Positions 31,510-42,059 of a stretch of 64,000 nucleotides of DNA are shown here, in pieces. The stretch is from Callorhinus ursinus (lineage: Eukaryota; Chordata; Mammalia; Carnivora; Otariidae): positions 2,916,987 through 2,980,986 of the forward strand of contig NW_020313045.1 in the NCBI RefSeq assembly GCF_003265705.1. Direction: 5' to 3'. The translations under genes and the position numbers were made by a program. Numbering within the stretch: the first letter of the stretch is position 1; every line of letters begins with the position of its first letter. The notes beneath the pieces were generated by a model, which worked only from the letters and a program-made list of their open reading frames with translations, did no database searches and was not told the origin of the DNA.

Positions 31510-31915
31510 TTGGACTTGTGTATATTAGTCAGGGCTTTCCAGAGAAATAGAACCGATAGGAAAGATATATAAAACAAACTATATACATTTGTTATGAGGA
31601 GTTGATTGATGAGATTATGGAGGTTGAGAACAGAGGAGCCAATATTATGTATAAATTCAGTAAGGGGAGGAGAAGACTGATGTCCTAGCTCAGACAGGTA
31701 GGCAGGAAGGGAATGGGATTCTCCCTTCCTCTGCTTTTTGTTCTAGTCACACCCTCAGTAGACTGGGTGATAACCACACACACGGCGGAGGGCAATCTAC
31801 TTGACTGAGATGGACTGACTCAAAGGTTAACCTCATCCAGAAACAGGCACAGAAATAATGTTTAATCTGGGCACCCTATGGCCCCGTCAATTTGGCACAT
31901 AAAATTAATCATCAT
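31510..31915 (-). mobile_element. MLT2-like ERVL LTR
   Basis: 'attagtcagggctttccagagaaatagaacc', 'gattatggaggttgaga', 'tcccttcctctgctttttgttctag', 'aaataatgtttaatctgggcaccc', 'gtcaatttggcacataaaattaatcatca' is the antisense order of MLT2-like ERVL LTRs. Confidence 0.7.
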
Positions 31916-32487
31916 AACTTGCTATGCAGTGCCCAACTTCAGATGAACAAAAAAACACCACTTCCTTGATTTTTTTTTTAATGGAGCTGACCAAATCAGC
32001 CTGATTCTGATGCTGCAGAGCCCCCACCTTGCTGCTTGGTGGGAGCTTCACTCTCTTGTTGGAGCTTCCCTTGTTCCTTGCATTCAAAGCCCGTGGCATC
32101 TCAGAATGCACCCGCACCCCCATCAGGCAGGCTGCTCCAGTGTCCACACCGTTGGTTCTTGATGCCATCTCTGGGATGCCCATTTCCTCAGCCTGTATGA
32201 TTCCTTTTAGGTGCCATACTTGCATTCAGAAAACTTTCGTGGCCCAGGCCCCAGTCATCCTGGGTGCAACTTGAGGCTTAACCACCTGAGGAAACAGGCT
32301 CTGCGACTCAACTCACTGACTTCCATCCTGCCCTAAATCTGGGGATTCTCTCCTCCATATTTCCCTCCTGCTACACTTGATATAATCTCATCAATGCTTT
32401 TTACAAGATCCAGGAAGAGAAGTATCCTGTGGGCAGCTTGAGCTTTGGGCTTTCCAACATCAACTCCCGAAGCAAAAAGGTCTATTG
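31916..32487. other. unassigned stretch, no gene proven
   Basis: Minus-strand frames of 106 codons (31905-32225) and 66 codons (32333-32533) lie close together, and a T10 run at 31970-31979 could be an A tail on that strand. I do not recognise the peptides. A decayed retrocopy is possible but unproven. Confidence 0.3.
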
Positions 32488-32830
32488 CCATAGACTGACT
32501 GGGTCCCCCCAAACTCATATGTTGAAACACCATCCAGGAAGTGGGGCCTTTGGAAGGTTATTGGTTTTGAGGGTGGAGCCCTCAGGAATGGGATTAATGT
32601 CCTCATAAAAGAGACCTGATCGAGGTCTCTTGCCCCTTCTGCTATGTGAGGACACAGCAAAGAGACAGCCATCTATGAATTAGGAAATGGGTCCTCACCA
32701 GACATGGAATCTGGAGGCACCTTGGTCTTGGACTTCCTGGCCTCCAGAACTGTGAGAAATAAATTTCTGTTGCTTCTAAGCCACTCAGTAGGGTTTTCTT
32801 TGATAGTAGCCAATCAGACCAAGACCTGCT
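32488..32830 (+). mobile_element. MST/MLT1A-like MaLR LTR
   Basis: 'ccaaactcatatgttgaaacacc', 'gtggggcctttggaaggtta', 'gggtggagccctcaggaatggg', 'gtgaggacacagcaa', 'agcctccagaactgtgagaaataaa' in the MaLR order (split here). Solo LTR. Confidence 0.8.
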
Positions 32831-33380
32831 TGGAAAAAATATAAACTGAACAAGTACAAGGTAACGGATCACTAGATTACCCTGTCCCAAATGACCTTTA
32901 AAAGGTTTTCCACAGAGGCCTGTACTTCCTCAGAGCAGAGGTCAAATGAGTGGAGTTCTCCATCCGCCTCCCTCACTTCAACCAGAGTAGCTGCTCTGAT
33001 GTCAGTTTTATGTATTGCAGATTTCTCCCAGGATTTTACTTAAAAGAAGGATTCTATGGTTTAAAAATTTCTGAAACCACTGGCGTAGATGATCTCTAGG
33101 GTCTCCGTCAGTTCTGAGGTGTGTAATGTTTGTACTTTCCAGCACATTCAGCAGCCTTCTGAAGGAATCACTTATTCTCTATCATCTACCTTTGTATTTA
33201 ATCAGAATTCCCTGTTAATAAAAGTGTCTGTACAATATATCCCCAGCACAATAACCTGCGCTTCATTGCGATGCAGTATGTGACCTTGGGAAGCATAAAG
33301 CTTTGTCTGCATCTCTTTTTTTCTAGGATGTGTTCTTAAGCCTAGAATTATTTCATCAAAGGGGATGAGCATTTAAGCAC
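32831..33380. other. low-copy sequence with a short MIR3-like end
   Basis: 33078-33130 ('gtagatgatctctagggtctccgtcagttctg') resembles a MIR3 3' end. The remainder is unassigned, with no gene seen. Confidence 0.45.
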
Positions 33381-33384
33381 AATA

Positions 33385-33418
33385 GAACACACACGCACAC
33401 ATGCACACACACGTATGT
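33385..33418. repeat. (CA)n microsatellite
   Basis: Interrupted CA repeat with GCAC steps. Confidence 0.9.
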
Positions 33419-33429
33419 AAAGTGCACAG

Positions 33430-33925
33430 TACGGTCGCAGCAGGACATTTAGAAAACAGAGCAATCTAAGAAGAAAACGGAGACGAGATCACCATTAATT
33501 CCAGCTTGATTACCAACGTGTTGAGGTATTTTCTTCTGATATTTAAAAATTATGTGCACAATGTGTTCACACATATTAAAACAAAATAGGGATCGTGTAA
33601 TGTTTGGAGTTTTAGGTTAACTTTTTCATATGATCTTATCCCACGAGCGTTTTGTTTTAATTGTTTTGAAAGCCAGGATAGATGTGTCATAATTTCTTTA
33701 CCGGTTTCCCTATTCCTGGACATTTGAAATGTTTCTAATTTGCCATGATTATTAATGTGATTTTAAGGAGCATGTCCGTAAACAAATCTTTACTTACCTT
33801 TCTAAACATTTCTGAAGATAACTTCAAAGGTGTGAATTCAGTGAATCAAATGGGAATAAACTTTTTTTCCCTGTAAGGCTCTTGATAAGTATTTCCAAAG
33901 TATCTTCCACTATTTTAAACTCCCT
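33430..33925 (-). mobile_element. old L1M 3' region
   Basis: 'catattaaaacaaaatagggatc', 'atctttacttacctttctaaacatttctg', 'gaattcagtgaatcaaatggg' match the antisense order of old L1 ends, also seen at 43130-43450. Confidence 0.5.
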
Positions 33926-34469
33926 TCAGCTCTCTTGGAATCTTGGTCTCACTAAATCTTTATTAAAATTTGCTAACTGTTGGGTGAAATGTTAATAAGA
34001 GTTTTAGTGCCATATGAATTTATTAGACTCTCCTACTTTAAAATGTGACAACCTCCACAGCTTTCAAATTAGTGGAATATTCCAACATCTCCAATAGAGA
34101 ACTTTTTTTTTCCTGAAAAATAAAAGATGCAGAAATAAGAACAGGGCTAAAATAAGCTGGAGTGTTGATATATAAATATGGAGAAAGAGAAAAAATAGTC
34201 TTCTAGTCCTGATGTGACCCATCTTTCCAGCTGCCTCTTTCTCTAACACAAAGTGGTTGTGGGGGGTCGTGGACTTCTCCCAGGTTAGTAAAAACACCTG
34301 GGGAGACGACCGGTAGGGTCTGTCCTGATGGCACCGATGTTTAGAATCCAGCCCAGTGATTTTTTTATTTGTTAACTCAGGGATTTAGATAATAAGGCCA
34401 CTGGGAAAGGGCCTGGGAAGCTCATCCATGAGACATTGCTCACTTCCCCAAATCCAGAGGCAGGACAGG
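33926..34469. other. low-copy AT-rich sequence, no gene seen
   Basis: No repeat family or domain recognised. Confidence 0.45.
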
Positions 34470-34523
34470 CCTCCCTCCCTCCCTCCGCCCCTCCCTCCCT
34501 TCCTTCCTTCCTTCCTTCCTCCC
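34470..34523. repeat. (CCCT)n/(CTTC)n microsatellite
   Basis: CTCC/CCCT units at 34470-34500 pass into CTTC units at 34498-34518. It abuts the tail side of the next SINE. Confidence 0.92.
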
Positions 34524-34525
34524 TC

Positions 34526-34711
34526 CAAAGATTTTATTTACTTATTTGAGAAAGAGAGACAGAGATAGCTAGAGAGAGCAGGGATTGGGAGGAGAGGGAG
34601 AAGCAGGCCACCACTGAGCAGGGAGCCCAACATGGGGCTCAATCCCAGGACCCTGGGATCATGACCTGAGCCAAAGGAAGACGCTTAACCGACTGAGCCA
34701 CCCAGGTGCCC
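34526..34711 (-). mobile_element. can-SINE
   Basis: Minus strand, 5' end 'gactgagccacccaggtgcc'. Tail starts directly at the microsatellite, which may have grown from the insertion site. Confidence 0.9.
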
Positions 34712-34944
34712 TCTCTGCGTCTCTTTCTGAACTTTCATCAGTTCTTGGATCCCTCAGGAGGCTGTGGGGAGATTTTTTTCCCTCAGCCTTTAGAGCTCGG
34801 TGACCTCCAATTCCAGGGATGGAGTTGATCTTGAGGCTGCTGAACTCTACCTGGTTTGGGCAAAGCTGATAAAAGCAGGCATTCTTTCTCCAGCTTGCTA
34901 CAGTGTCTGCCAAGTTTCTTTTCAAAGAAAATTTTTTAGCATAA

Positions 34945-35142
34945 GGGCACCTGGGCGGCTCAGTTGGTTAAGCGACCAACTCTCCGATTGCAGCTCAGGT
35001 CATGATCTCATGGGTTGGGAGGTCGGAGCCCCCGCAATGGGCACCAAGCTCAGCGTGGAGTCTGCTTGAGATTCTCTCCCTCTGCCCCTCCTCCCTCCCT
35101 CTCTCTCAAATAAAAAAATAAGTCTTAAAAATTATAAAATAC
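34945..35142 (+). mobile_element. can-SINE
   Basis: GGGCACCTGGGCGGCTCAG start. Perfect 10-bp duplication TTTAGCATAA at 34935-34944 and 35143-35152. Confidence 0.93.
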
Positions 35143-35152
35143 TTTAGCATAA

Positions 35153-35940
35153 ATAATGAGGTAGTAGGCACGTGCCGGTTAGTGTGCCTGGTGGTCAGGT
35201 CTCCCACTCACAGCGTGCGTGGTCTGGGAGGACAGTTATCATTCTGTCTCATGGAGCCAGACTCCAGAGGAGGCCACCTCTTGTCCTTCCTCCTTCCTTT
35301 CGAGATCGCCAGCAACAGATTTGCTAATTAGCACACTGGTATCCAGAGATGGACTTTTATTGGCAAATCTAGTGAGTGTTAATTAGTTTGATGAACGTTT
35401 GAAATGAGCTCCAGACATGCAGCTTGGGCTAAAATATGTAGTGTAGAGATAGTCACCTTCTTTGCATGAACCTAGCAAGGCCTGCAGCTGTACCTGTAGG
35501 GACGGACCTGAACTGGATCCTTAATTAGCCGTTTGTGTCGCCATTGGTTTAGTAGGATTTCTGATGACAGGATTCTAACCAGGGATTGCAGGAATCTGCC
35601 CATCATCTGCTTTGAGTGAACTTTTAATGACAGGGAAAGCTCAGAGCACCTGAACGGTGAGAAAGCTGGGGCTTCATCACACCCCAGCACTGGTCATATG
35701 AACTGCTTAGCGCTTGTTTTGTCAATGGGTGTTTATTTAATTAATGTTGGCAGGTGTGACTGTTGGCAACCCAGGTCAATGGGATGGAGCTTCAGCCTTT
35801 CTTCTGCTAAATCAGAGACCACAGAGAAGTCAGTGCAGGGTTAGCTCGTGTTAGGCAATGTCTGTCAGCTGTCCCTTTTCTCCCCAACATTATGGCCGGC
35901 CAGCTACCCAAGATCTGCATCTGATTTGATTTAGGGAAAC
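35153..35940. promoter_or_regulatory. candidate conserved noncoding element, TAATTA-rich
   Basis: Repeat-free sequence with four homeodomain-type cores: GCTAATTAGC (35323-35332, a palindrome), TTAATTAG (35379-35386), TTAATTAG (35521-35528) and TTTAATTAA (35736-35744). No coding frame of note. Such clustering is common in developmental enhancers, but conservation cannot be tested here. Confidence 0.35.
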
Positions 35941-35984
35941 TCATCTGAGTTCTGGGAGCAATTCTGGTTTTTTAAACTTAAAGA

Positions 35985-36080
35985 AAAATAACAGAAAAGA
36001 AAAAGAAAGAAACAGGGAAAGAGAGTGTGAGGGAGGGGGGAGAAAAAGGGAGGGAGAGGGAAAGAGACAGAAAAGAGAGG
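35985..36080. repeat. purine-rich (GA/GGGA) tract
   Basis: Almost pure A/G on the plus strand. Confidence 0.85.
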
Positions 36081-36460
36081 TTGACGATTGCTTTTTAGGC
36101 TTCTGTGTGTAATTTAAATTTTGATGGATCCCTTCAATGTTAGACATCCATAATGGATGTAATATGGCAAGACAAACAAAGAGACCCTGTTCTGGAACAC
36201 AGAGGCACTCCGTCCCTGGTGTGGCTATGTCGAGTTACTGAAAGGCCATGCGGGCTGTAACACTGGGCTCCTCATTTGCATTTCTAACTGTGACCCGAGG
36301 GCTAGTCTGATGTATGAACAGGGAAGGAAGCTTTCTGAATGGTTTACCCACGACCTTTTCCCGTCACCTCCTCCTGAGAAGATGTTAGGAAAAATGTTCT
36401 GACTTGGCTGGTATGAAAGGCCAGGTTAGAGGAATAAGCTGGAAAAATTTCACAATATTT
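36081..36460. other. low-copy sequence, no gene seen
   Basis: No repeat or exon recognised. Confidence 0.45.
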
Positions 36461-36464
36461 CTCC

Positions 36465-36530
36465 TGTTATGCAATAATTCAGTGTCTGACAGAGAGCAAG
36501 TACCAATAAATGTTTGTTAAATGAATGGAT
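36465..36530 (+). mobile_element. MIR/L2 shared 3' end
   Basis: 'caagtaccaataaatgtttgttaaatgaatgga' is the shared MIR/L2 3' terminus. Confidence 0.6.
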
Positions 36531-36649
36531 AAAATTTGTTTTTGAGCTTAATGGAGCAAATCTGTCTTTTTATCTGAATTTAGAATATTTGTTTTCCTAA
36601 AGCCTGGAAAACGTATTTGACAGTGTATTTCTATGCAACTACTACTACT

Positions 36650-36925
36650 AATGAGTAACACCGGTAATAGATAACACATTTGAGTGTTTACTGTGTGCTA
36701 GGCCCTTGACTTTCTGCACATTATATAATTTAACCCTCACAACTCATTTCTCTTACTACCCCCGATTTTAGATGTGGAACCCACGATTTCGAAAGGGTAA
36801 GTGTTTTGACTAAAGTCCCATAGCTAAGAAGTAAAAAAAAAAAAAAAAAAAAAAATATTGTTTTACTTGAACACAGTCTGCCTCCAGACCCCGCTCTAAA
36901 TCCCCAGCCATACTGCCTCTCTTTT
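36650..36925 (-). mobile_element. MIR SINE with A23 run inside
   Basis: 'tttactgtgtgctaggccc', 'ataatttaaccctcacaac', 'aagtcccatagctaagaagt', then A23 at 36833-36855, then 'aacacagtctgcctccagaccc' continuing the same element. The A run is an expansion inside the MIR. Confidence 0.75.
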
Positions 36926-37123
36926 TCTTAGGAATTATACGTGCCTTCATCCTATAATGTCTTCTTAAAAGAATAATTTTTTTTTGGAGAATCTCTTCTT
37001 TTACAACACTACCACTCAGAACCTCTTGTTATTTATAGAGTTCATCATTAGCGTTCAGATTGAAAAAGTTAGTCTGTGTCTTAGCCTTAGCATCCCTAAA
37101 GACTAAATCTGTGGATGTCTGAT

Positions 37124-37316
37124 GAGAGAGAGAGCGTGAGCGAGCGTGCAAGTTTCAGGGAGGGGAAGAGGGAGAGAGAAAGAATCTTAAGCAGCGTCCA
37201 TGTCCAGCATGGAGCTCAATGGGGGTTTGATCTCACCACCCTGAGATCAATCTCACTACCTGAACTGCAATCAAGAGTCAGATGCTTAACTGACTGAGCC
37301 ACCCAGGAGCCCCACA
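37124..37316 (-). mobile_element. can-SINE, tail lost
   Basis: Minus-strand body and head. The AAAT tail is absent. Duplication TGGATGTCTGAT (37112) / TGGATGCCTGAT (37317). About 25 bp is locally repeated inside ('ctcaccaccctgagatcaatctcactacc'). Confidence 0.88.
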
Positions 37317-37344
37317 TGGATGCCTGATTGTGATAACAAGAATG

Positions 37345-37545
37345 AGAACCACCTATTGAGTGAATACTATATGGCAGACATTTCGTACACATTATCGTCA
37401 ATCCTCATAATCAACTCCGAGTAACTATTACTTACTTCATCATCCCCGTTTACCGATGAAGAAGGTGAGGCTCACAGAGGTCACATAAATTGTTTTGGGT
37501 CATGTAGCCTACCTCTAGCAAAACTGAGATTTCAAGATAGGTCTG
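37345..37545 (-). mobile_element. MIR SINE
   Basis: 'gagtgaatactatatggcagac', 'tcaatcctcataatcaac', 'gatgaagaaggtgaggctcacagaggtcac' in antisense MIR order. Confidence 0.75.
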
Positions 37546-39080
37546 TGAGATGCCCAAGTTTCTCTTGTCCTAGACGGTGCCTGGTCCCACTCCTGGTGAT
37601 AATACAGCATTGACATGGGGCTACCATGTTGGTTTCCTCTGGGAGATATCTCTTTTGCAAGGCTTTCTGAGGAAGACCCAGTCGAATCGGACAGTGTCCT
37701 CTCTGGTTGGAAGCAGATCACACATTTGCCATAGATCAGCCTGGGCTATTTCTTTGCACCCTGATTGGCTATATTTGTACTGACACAGCAATCTTGCCAT
37801 TAAGGGAAGGATGACCTAGCTTAGCCTCCAGATAGGGCTGGCCAGGCCCCAGTTATGTTCATCCTGACTTGGATTAGTACTCTTACCAGTAATAAAAAAT
37901 TAATTTTAGCACTTGAGCTAATTGGGTTAAAAAATGTGACACCCAAGCCAGAAATAAGCCTAATGAAGCCCATTAAATAATTTAATGATTACATAATTAT
38001 GTTCATTTAAAATGCAGGAATTGATTACTCTCAAATTAATTTTACCATCTCTGTACTTTTTAGAGCACATTTATTTTGAACAAAATGAAGGATTAGTTTC
38101 ATTTCTGATGGGCACTCTGCCATTAATAATCATGTCTCATTATAATGAGAAAATGTTGTGTTTTGAATAAGTTCATGTGACCATATATTTCCAGATAACA
38201 GACAAGCTTGTTCTGTGGAGAGATTTAAGCTATTGAATGGGTCTTACTAATTTGAATCATAAAGTGAGTAAGTGGAGGACTGATGTGCTCAGCGAGCAGA
38301 GATGTGGATGGGAAAATCTGGTGCAATCCATCTAATTAGGGACTGGATCAGGGTGTTCTGGAAGCTCCGAACCAGTTGCCACGTCAGGCATTATGCGATC
38401 AGAAAGGCTAAAAACTCTTCACAGTAGACATCTTTTGAATGCTTTTCTAGCATCTTTTCCTTCCTCCTTTCCAGTAGCTTCTAATTTGCATTTGGGAATC
38501 GCTCTCATTTTGAGGTAAACGATTCCTCCTCAGGCTCCTGGAGTACAGTATAGGATCTACTGAGCCAATTGCTGCACGTCATCCTTCCGGCCACAGTGAC
38601 TGGTTCAGCGGTGGTGAGCATGTCATCTAAGGCTGACCAATCAGAATGAATCTTGGGGCCACTTCAGGGGATCCCAGGCCAAGACTCTCTTCTTTTTCTT
38701 TTGGCTCTAAAGCAGGCTAATAGCCATTTGGGGCCCGCAAGAGAAGCCAGTTTTAAGATGTAGTTGAGTTGAAGAAGGCAGAACTGAAAGACAGGAGGAA
38801 ACAGGAACTTGGCGACATTGTTGAGCCCCAGCATAAAGGGCTATAGAAAGTTCCAGGCCTGTGAGAGACTGTAGGGGTCACCAATTCCAATACGGGCACC
38901 ACGTCGCAATCTGAGATGTTGTCTTGTGGTCTAATATGGGTGTCTTGCATTTGTAGAACTTCTTCTATTTATTTTCCAGTGTGTTTTGAGAATGCTTTGG
39001 ACACTCAGGACTGAAGTTCTCTATGAGGGAGGCAGGGCAGGGTCATCGCACCATGAGATGGGCAGGGCTGGTCAGTGAGG
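37546..39080. promoter_or_regulatory. low-copy region with candidate conserved noncoding element
   Basis: 37870-38340 is AT-rich, repeat-free and dense in TAAT/ATTA cores, with the perfect 16-bp palindrome TCTCATTATAATGAGA at 38135-38150. The rest (37546-37869, 38341-39080) shows no repeat or exon. An enhancer is inferred only from motif density. Confidence 0.35.
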
Positions 39081-39084
39081 TGAG

Positions 39085-39275
39085 GTGTTCTTTGCAGGCT
39101 GAAAGATCTGACATCAAATCCCAACTCTTCTACTACGTAACCCGAGCGGTGCCTGCACCTGTAAAGTGGGCATGATAACAACTTTGTAAGTTCTTTTATT
39201 TTTAATGTGTGTGTAAGAATTGAAACGGAGGTTGTTTATGATAGAGCCTGGCTTGAAGCACACAAATAGAGCATA
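39085..39275 (+). mobile_element. MIR SINE
   Basis: 'gatctgacatcaaatcccaactcttctact', 'acctgtaaagtgggcatgataac', 'tgatagagcctggcttgaagcac' fit a diverged sense MIR. Confidence 0.6.
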
Positions 39276-40088
39276 ATCCTGCTCCATTTTGTTTCTCTCT
39301 TCTTTTGAAACCAGGAAGGCCTTGGTATGCCAGTGGTTCTCTCTCCACCCCTGTCCCCAGTTCCACCCTCAGGGTCTCAGGGTTTTGTTCCCTGGGAAAG
39401 TGCAAACATTTCTGGAAGATCTGTTGGTCGGTTACACATCGGTGAAAATTTTGTTGTTAGCAGTAATTTATTTGTTAGGATCCATGACAGATGGGAATCA
39501 GGAGGTTTTGATGAGGGATAAGAGGGTAGGGGGCATGTTCCCGAATGCCTGAGAGGATGGTTTGAGGAAAGCAAAAAGAAACAGGATAGAGGCAAATATC
39601 TGCTTTTGTAGGTAAATGTTTTGGGTCCCCATCAGACTGTCTGAAACATACAAATAGCATTGGTGTCTTTGTGGCGCCACTAGAAAGGATGAACTTTTCT
39701 TTAAAAAACTTTAGGGGCACAGTCTAGTAATTGCAAGTCACTCTGTGTGGGGCCTGATAGCGATGTTCCTATTCTTATGTCAACCATGAAAAATACACAT
39801 TGTTTTATAAAGGCTGATTGACCACGTCATAGGCACTGGCGAAATGTTTTTTTTTCTTTATGCTTGTTGATTTTTTTTCAAGCCAAAAAGGAAATGTATT
39901 TGCTCACATATCTGAAAACTCCGTGGACTTACTGATACCAGACATGGCTGGATTCAGGTGGTTAACATTCTCAGGCACTATCTCTCTCTCCATTCCTGGT
40001 GTCCTTGGTGTTGGCTTTATTTTCAAACAGGATGCTCCCAGCTGGTGGCAAGGATGACTACCAGCAGTCCCAGCGTTACCAGCTTAGC
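39276..40088. other. low-copy sequence, no gene seen
   Basis: Frames of 60-87 codons open on both strands at 39289-39720, but no domain or splice context is recognisable. Confidence 0.45.
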
Positions 40089-40224
40089 TAACTGATTTTA
40101 CATATATAATCTTCCATTCCAGTGCAAGCTTGCCAGGGACATTTTATTATCCCCATTCTACAGATGAAGAAACCAAGGCTTGGGGAAGTCGAGTGAAGGT
40201 CACCCAACAAGGAAGGACAGAACC

Positions 40225-40840
40225 TGTTGTGGGTTGAATTGTGTCTCCCCACCCCCAAATTCATATGGTGAAGTCCTCACCACGGGTACCTCAAGAGTGT
40301 GACCTTATTTGGAGATACAGTCCTTTTTTTATTTTTTAAAGATTTTATTTATTTTTTTGAATGAGAGAGAGAGAGCGCACATGAGCAGGGGGAGGGGCAG
40401 AGGGAGAGGGAGAAGCAGACTCTTTGCTGAACAGGGAGCCCAACATGGGGTTTGATCCCAGGACCCCGAGATCGTGACCTGAGCCGAAGGCAGACTCTTA
40501 ACTGACTGAGCCACCCAGGTGCCCCATGGAGATACGGTGTTTACAGAGGTATTCAAATTAAAATGAAGTCAGTAGGATGGTCTCTAATCCAAACCTTGTA
40601 AAGAGGGAACTTTTGGGTACAGACATGTACACAGAGGAAAGACAATGTAAAGGGATAAGGTGAAGTTGGTTATTTTTGTGCCCGGGACAAACAGATCCTT
40701 CCCTCACAGCCCTTGGAAGGATCCTACCCTGCTGATACCTTGATTTTGGACTTCTAGCCTCCAGAACTATGAGATTGTAAATTTCTGTTAAACCACCCAA
40801 TTTATAGTACTCTGCTACAGAGTCCTAGGAAATTAATACA
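40225..40840 (+). mobile_element. MLT1-like solo LTR inside a MIR
   Basis: TG...CA ends: 'tgttgtgggttgaattgtgtc', 'caaattcatatggtgaag', 'gtgaccttatttggagat', and 'ttggacttctagcctccagaac' to 'ggaaattaataca'. A SINE sits inside at 40322. Confidence 0.8.
40322..40526 (-). mobile_element. can-SINE inside the LTR
   Basis: Duplication TGGAGATACAGT (40310-40321) / TGGAGATACGGT (40527-40538). Full length. Confidence 0.94.
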
Positions 40841-40900
40841 GGGCCCAAATTTGAATTTGGCTCTGTCTGACCCCAAAGCCAGTGTTCTTCCTCCTTTATT

Positions 40901-41266
40901 TGCTCCACATCAGATGTAGTGATGTGTGCAGTATCTGTGAGGTTTACGAGATGAATTCATCTCCTGAACTAAAAAAATAAAATATTTTTCTGCATAGGAT
41001 TTTGCAAGTGCTTTCTGCTTTTACAGACCTCTAGAGGAAAGGGGAGCATTTTCTACAGGCAGCTGTGCTTGAAAAACTCCAAACAATTCAGCCCAAGAAG
41101 CAAACACATCCTCTTCGTGTTGAGTAATTGCTGATTATAATTGAGAGAACATTTTAATTTGTTAAATTAAAGTTACACATGTGTACCCACGATGACAGCC
41201 ATTGGTGGCCCTGACAAGGAGGGGAGTTATTTTCTGCTTTCATGCTTTCAACCTAAAGAGGCCATT
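40901..41266. other. low-copy sequence, no gene seen
   Basis: AT-rich, no repeat recognised. Confidence 0.45.
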
Positions 41267-41276
41267 TAAACAGGCT

Positions 41277-41476
41277 CTTTTTTTTTTTTTTTGAAAGATT
41301 TTATTTATTTGACAGAGAGACACAACGAGAGAGGGAACACGAGCAGGGGGAGTAGGAGAGGGAGAAGCAGGCTTCTCACGGAGCAGGGAGCCCAATGCAG
41401 GGCTCCATCCCAGGACCCTGGGATTATGACCTGAGCCGAAGGCAGAAGCTTAACGACTGAGCCACCCAGGCTCCCC
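41277..41476 (-). mobile_element. can-SINE
   Basis: Perfect 10-bp duplication TAAACAGGCT (41267-41276 and 41477-41486). T15 at left is the A tail. Confidence 0.94.
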
Positions 41477-41607
41477 TAAACAGGCTAACTCTTCTCCTCC
41501 ATGTTCTTGTCATATATTATGAGATTTTCACAGGATATTCATTCACTCATTCCCTTAACAAACATGCATGAAGCCTCTCCAGTGTATGAATCCAAAACTT
41601 GATGCCA

Positions 41608-41957
41608 TAGAGCAGCATCATTATCTGATAGAAATAATAGTGTGAGACCCAAATGCAAGCCATGTGGGCAATTTTAAGTTTTCTAGTAGGAGTATTAAAA
41701 AAAAAAAAAAAGAAACAAGTGGAATTCATTTAAATTACATGTCTTATTCAATACAACCTATCAAAAATATTTTTATTTCCATGTAATCAATATAAAAATT
41801 CTTAATGTGATATTTTACAGTTTTTTCTTCTCACTAAATCTTTGAAGTCTGGTGTGGATTTCACCCTGACAGCACATCTCCATTTGGATCAGCCTCATTT
41901 CAGATGCTTAATAGCTGCATGTGTCCAGTGGCTCCTATGTCGGACAGTGCAGATCTA
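41608..41957. mobile_element. hAT-like non-autonomous DNA transposon
   Basis: 'gtgtgagacccaaatgcaagcc', 'ttttaagttttctagtaggag', 'tgtaatcaatataaaaattc', 'gtccagtggctcctatg', 'cggacagtgcagatct' follow a known MER-type element order. Ends are weakly inverted. Family name not assigned. Confidence 0.55.
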
Positions 41958-42059
41958 GGGGATAATGCTAGAATCATGATGATAGTAGTAATAAGAACCA
42001 TAATCACTTCTGTTATTTTTGTACTGTGTGCCATGAATGTTCTCACTATACACATTATC

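Larger units (their letters stand above)
40090..40900 (-). mobile_element. MIR split by an LTR
   Basis: 40090-40224 ('attatccccattctacagatgaagaaacc', 'gaaggtcacccaacaag') and 40841-40900 ('aatttggctctgtctgacccc') are two halves of one antisense MIR, separated by the LTR at 40225-40840. Confidence 0.75.

Noticed and set aside
39289..39720. Several overlapping frames on both strands suggesting an exon.
   Set aside because: All are under 90 codons, none has a recognised domain or clear splice sites, and frames on both strands are open, as expected by chance.
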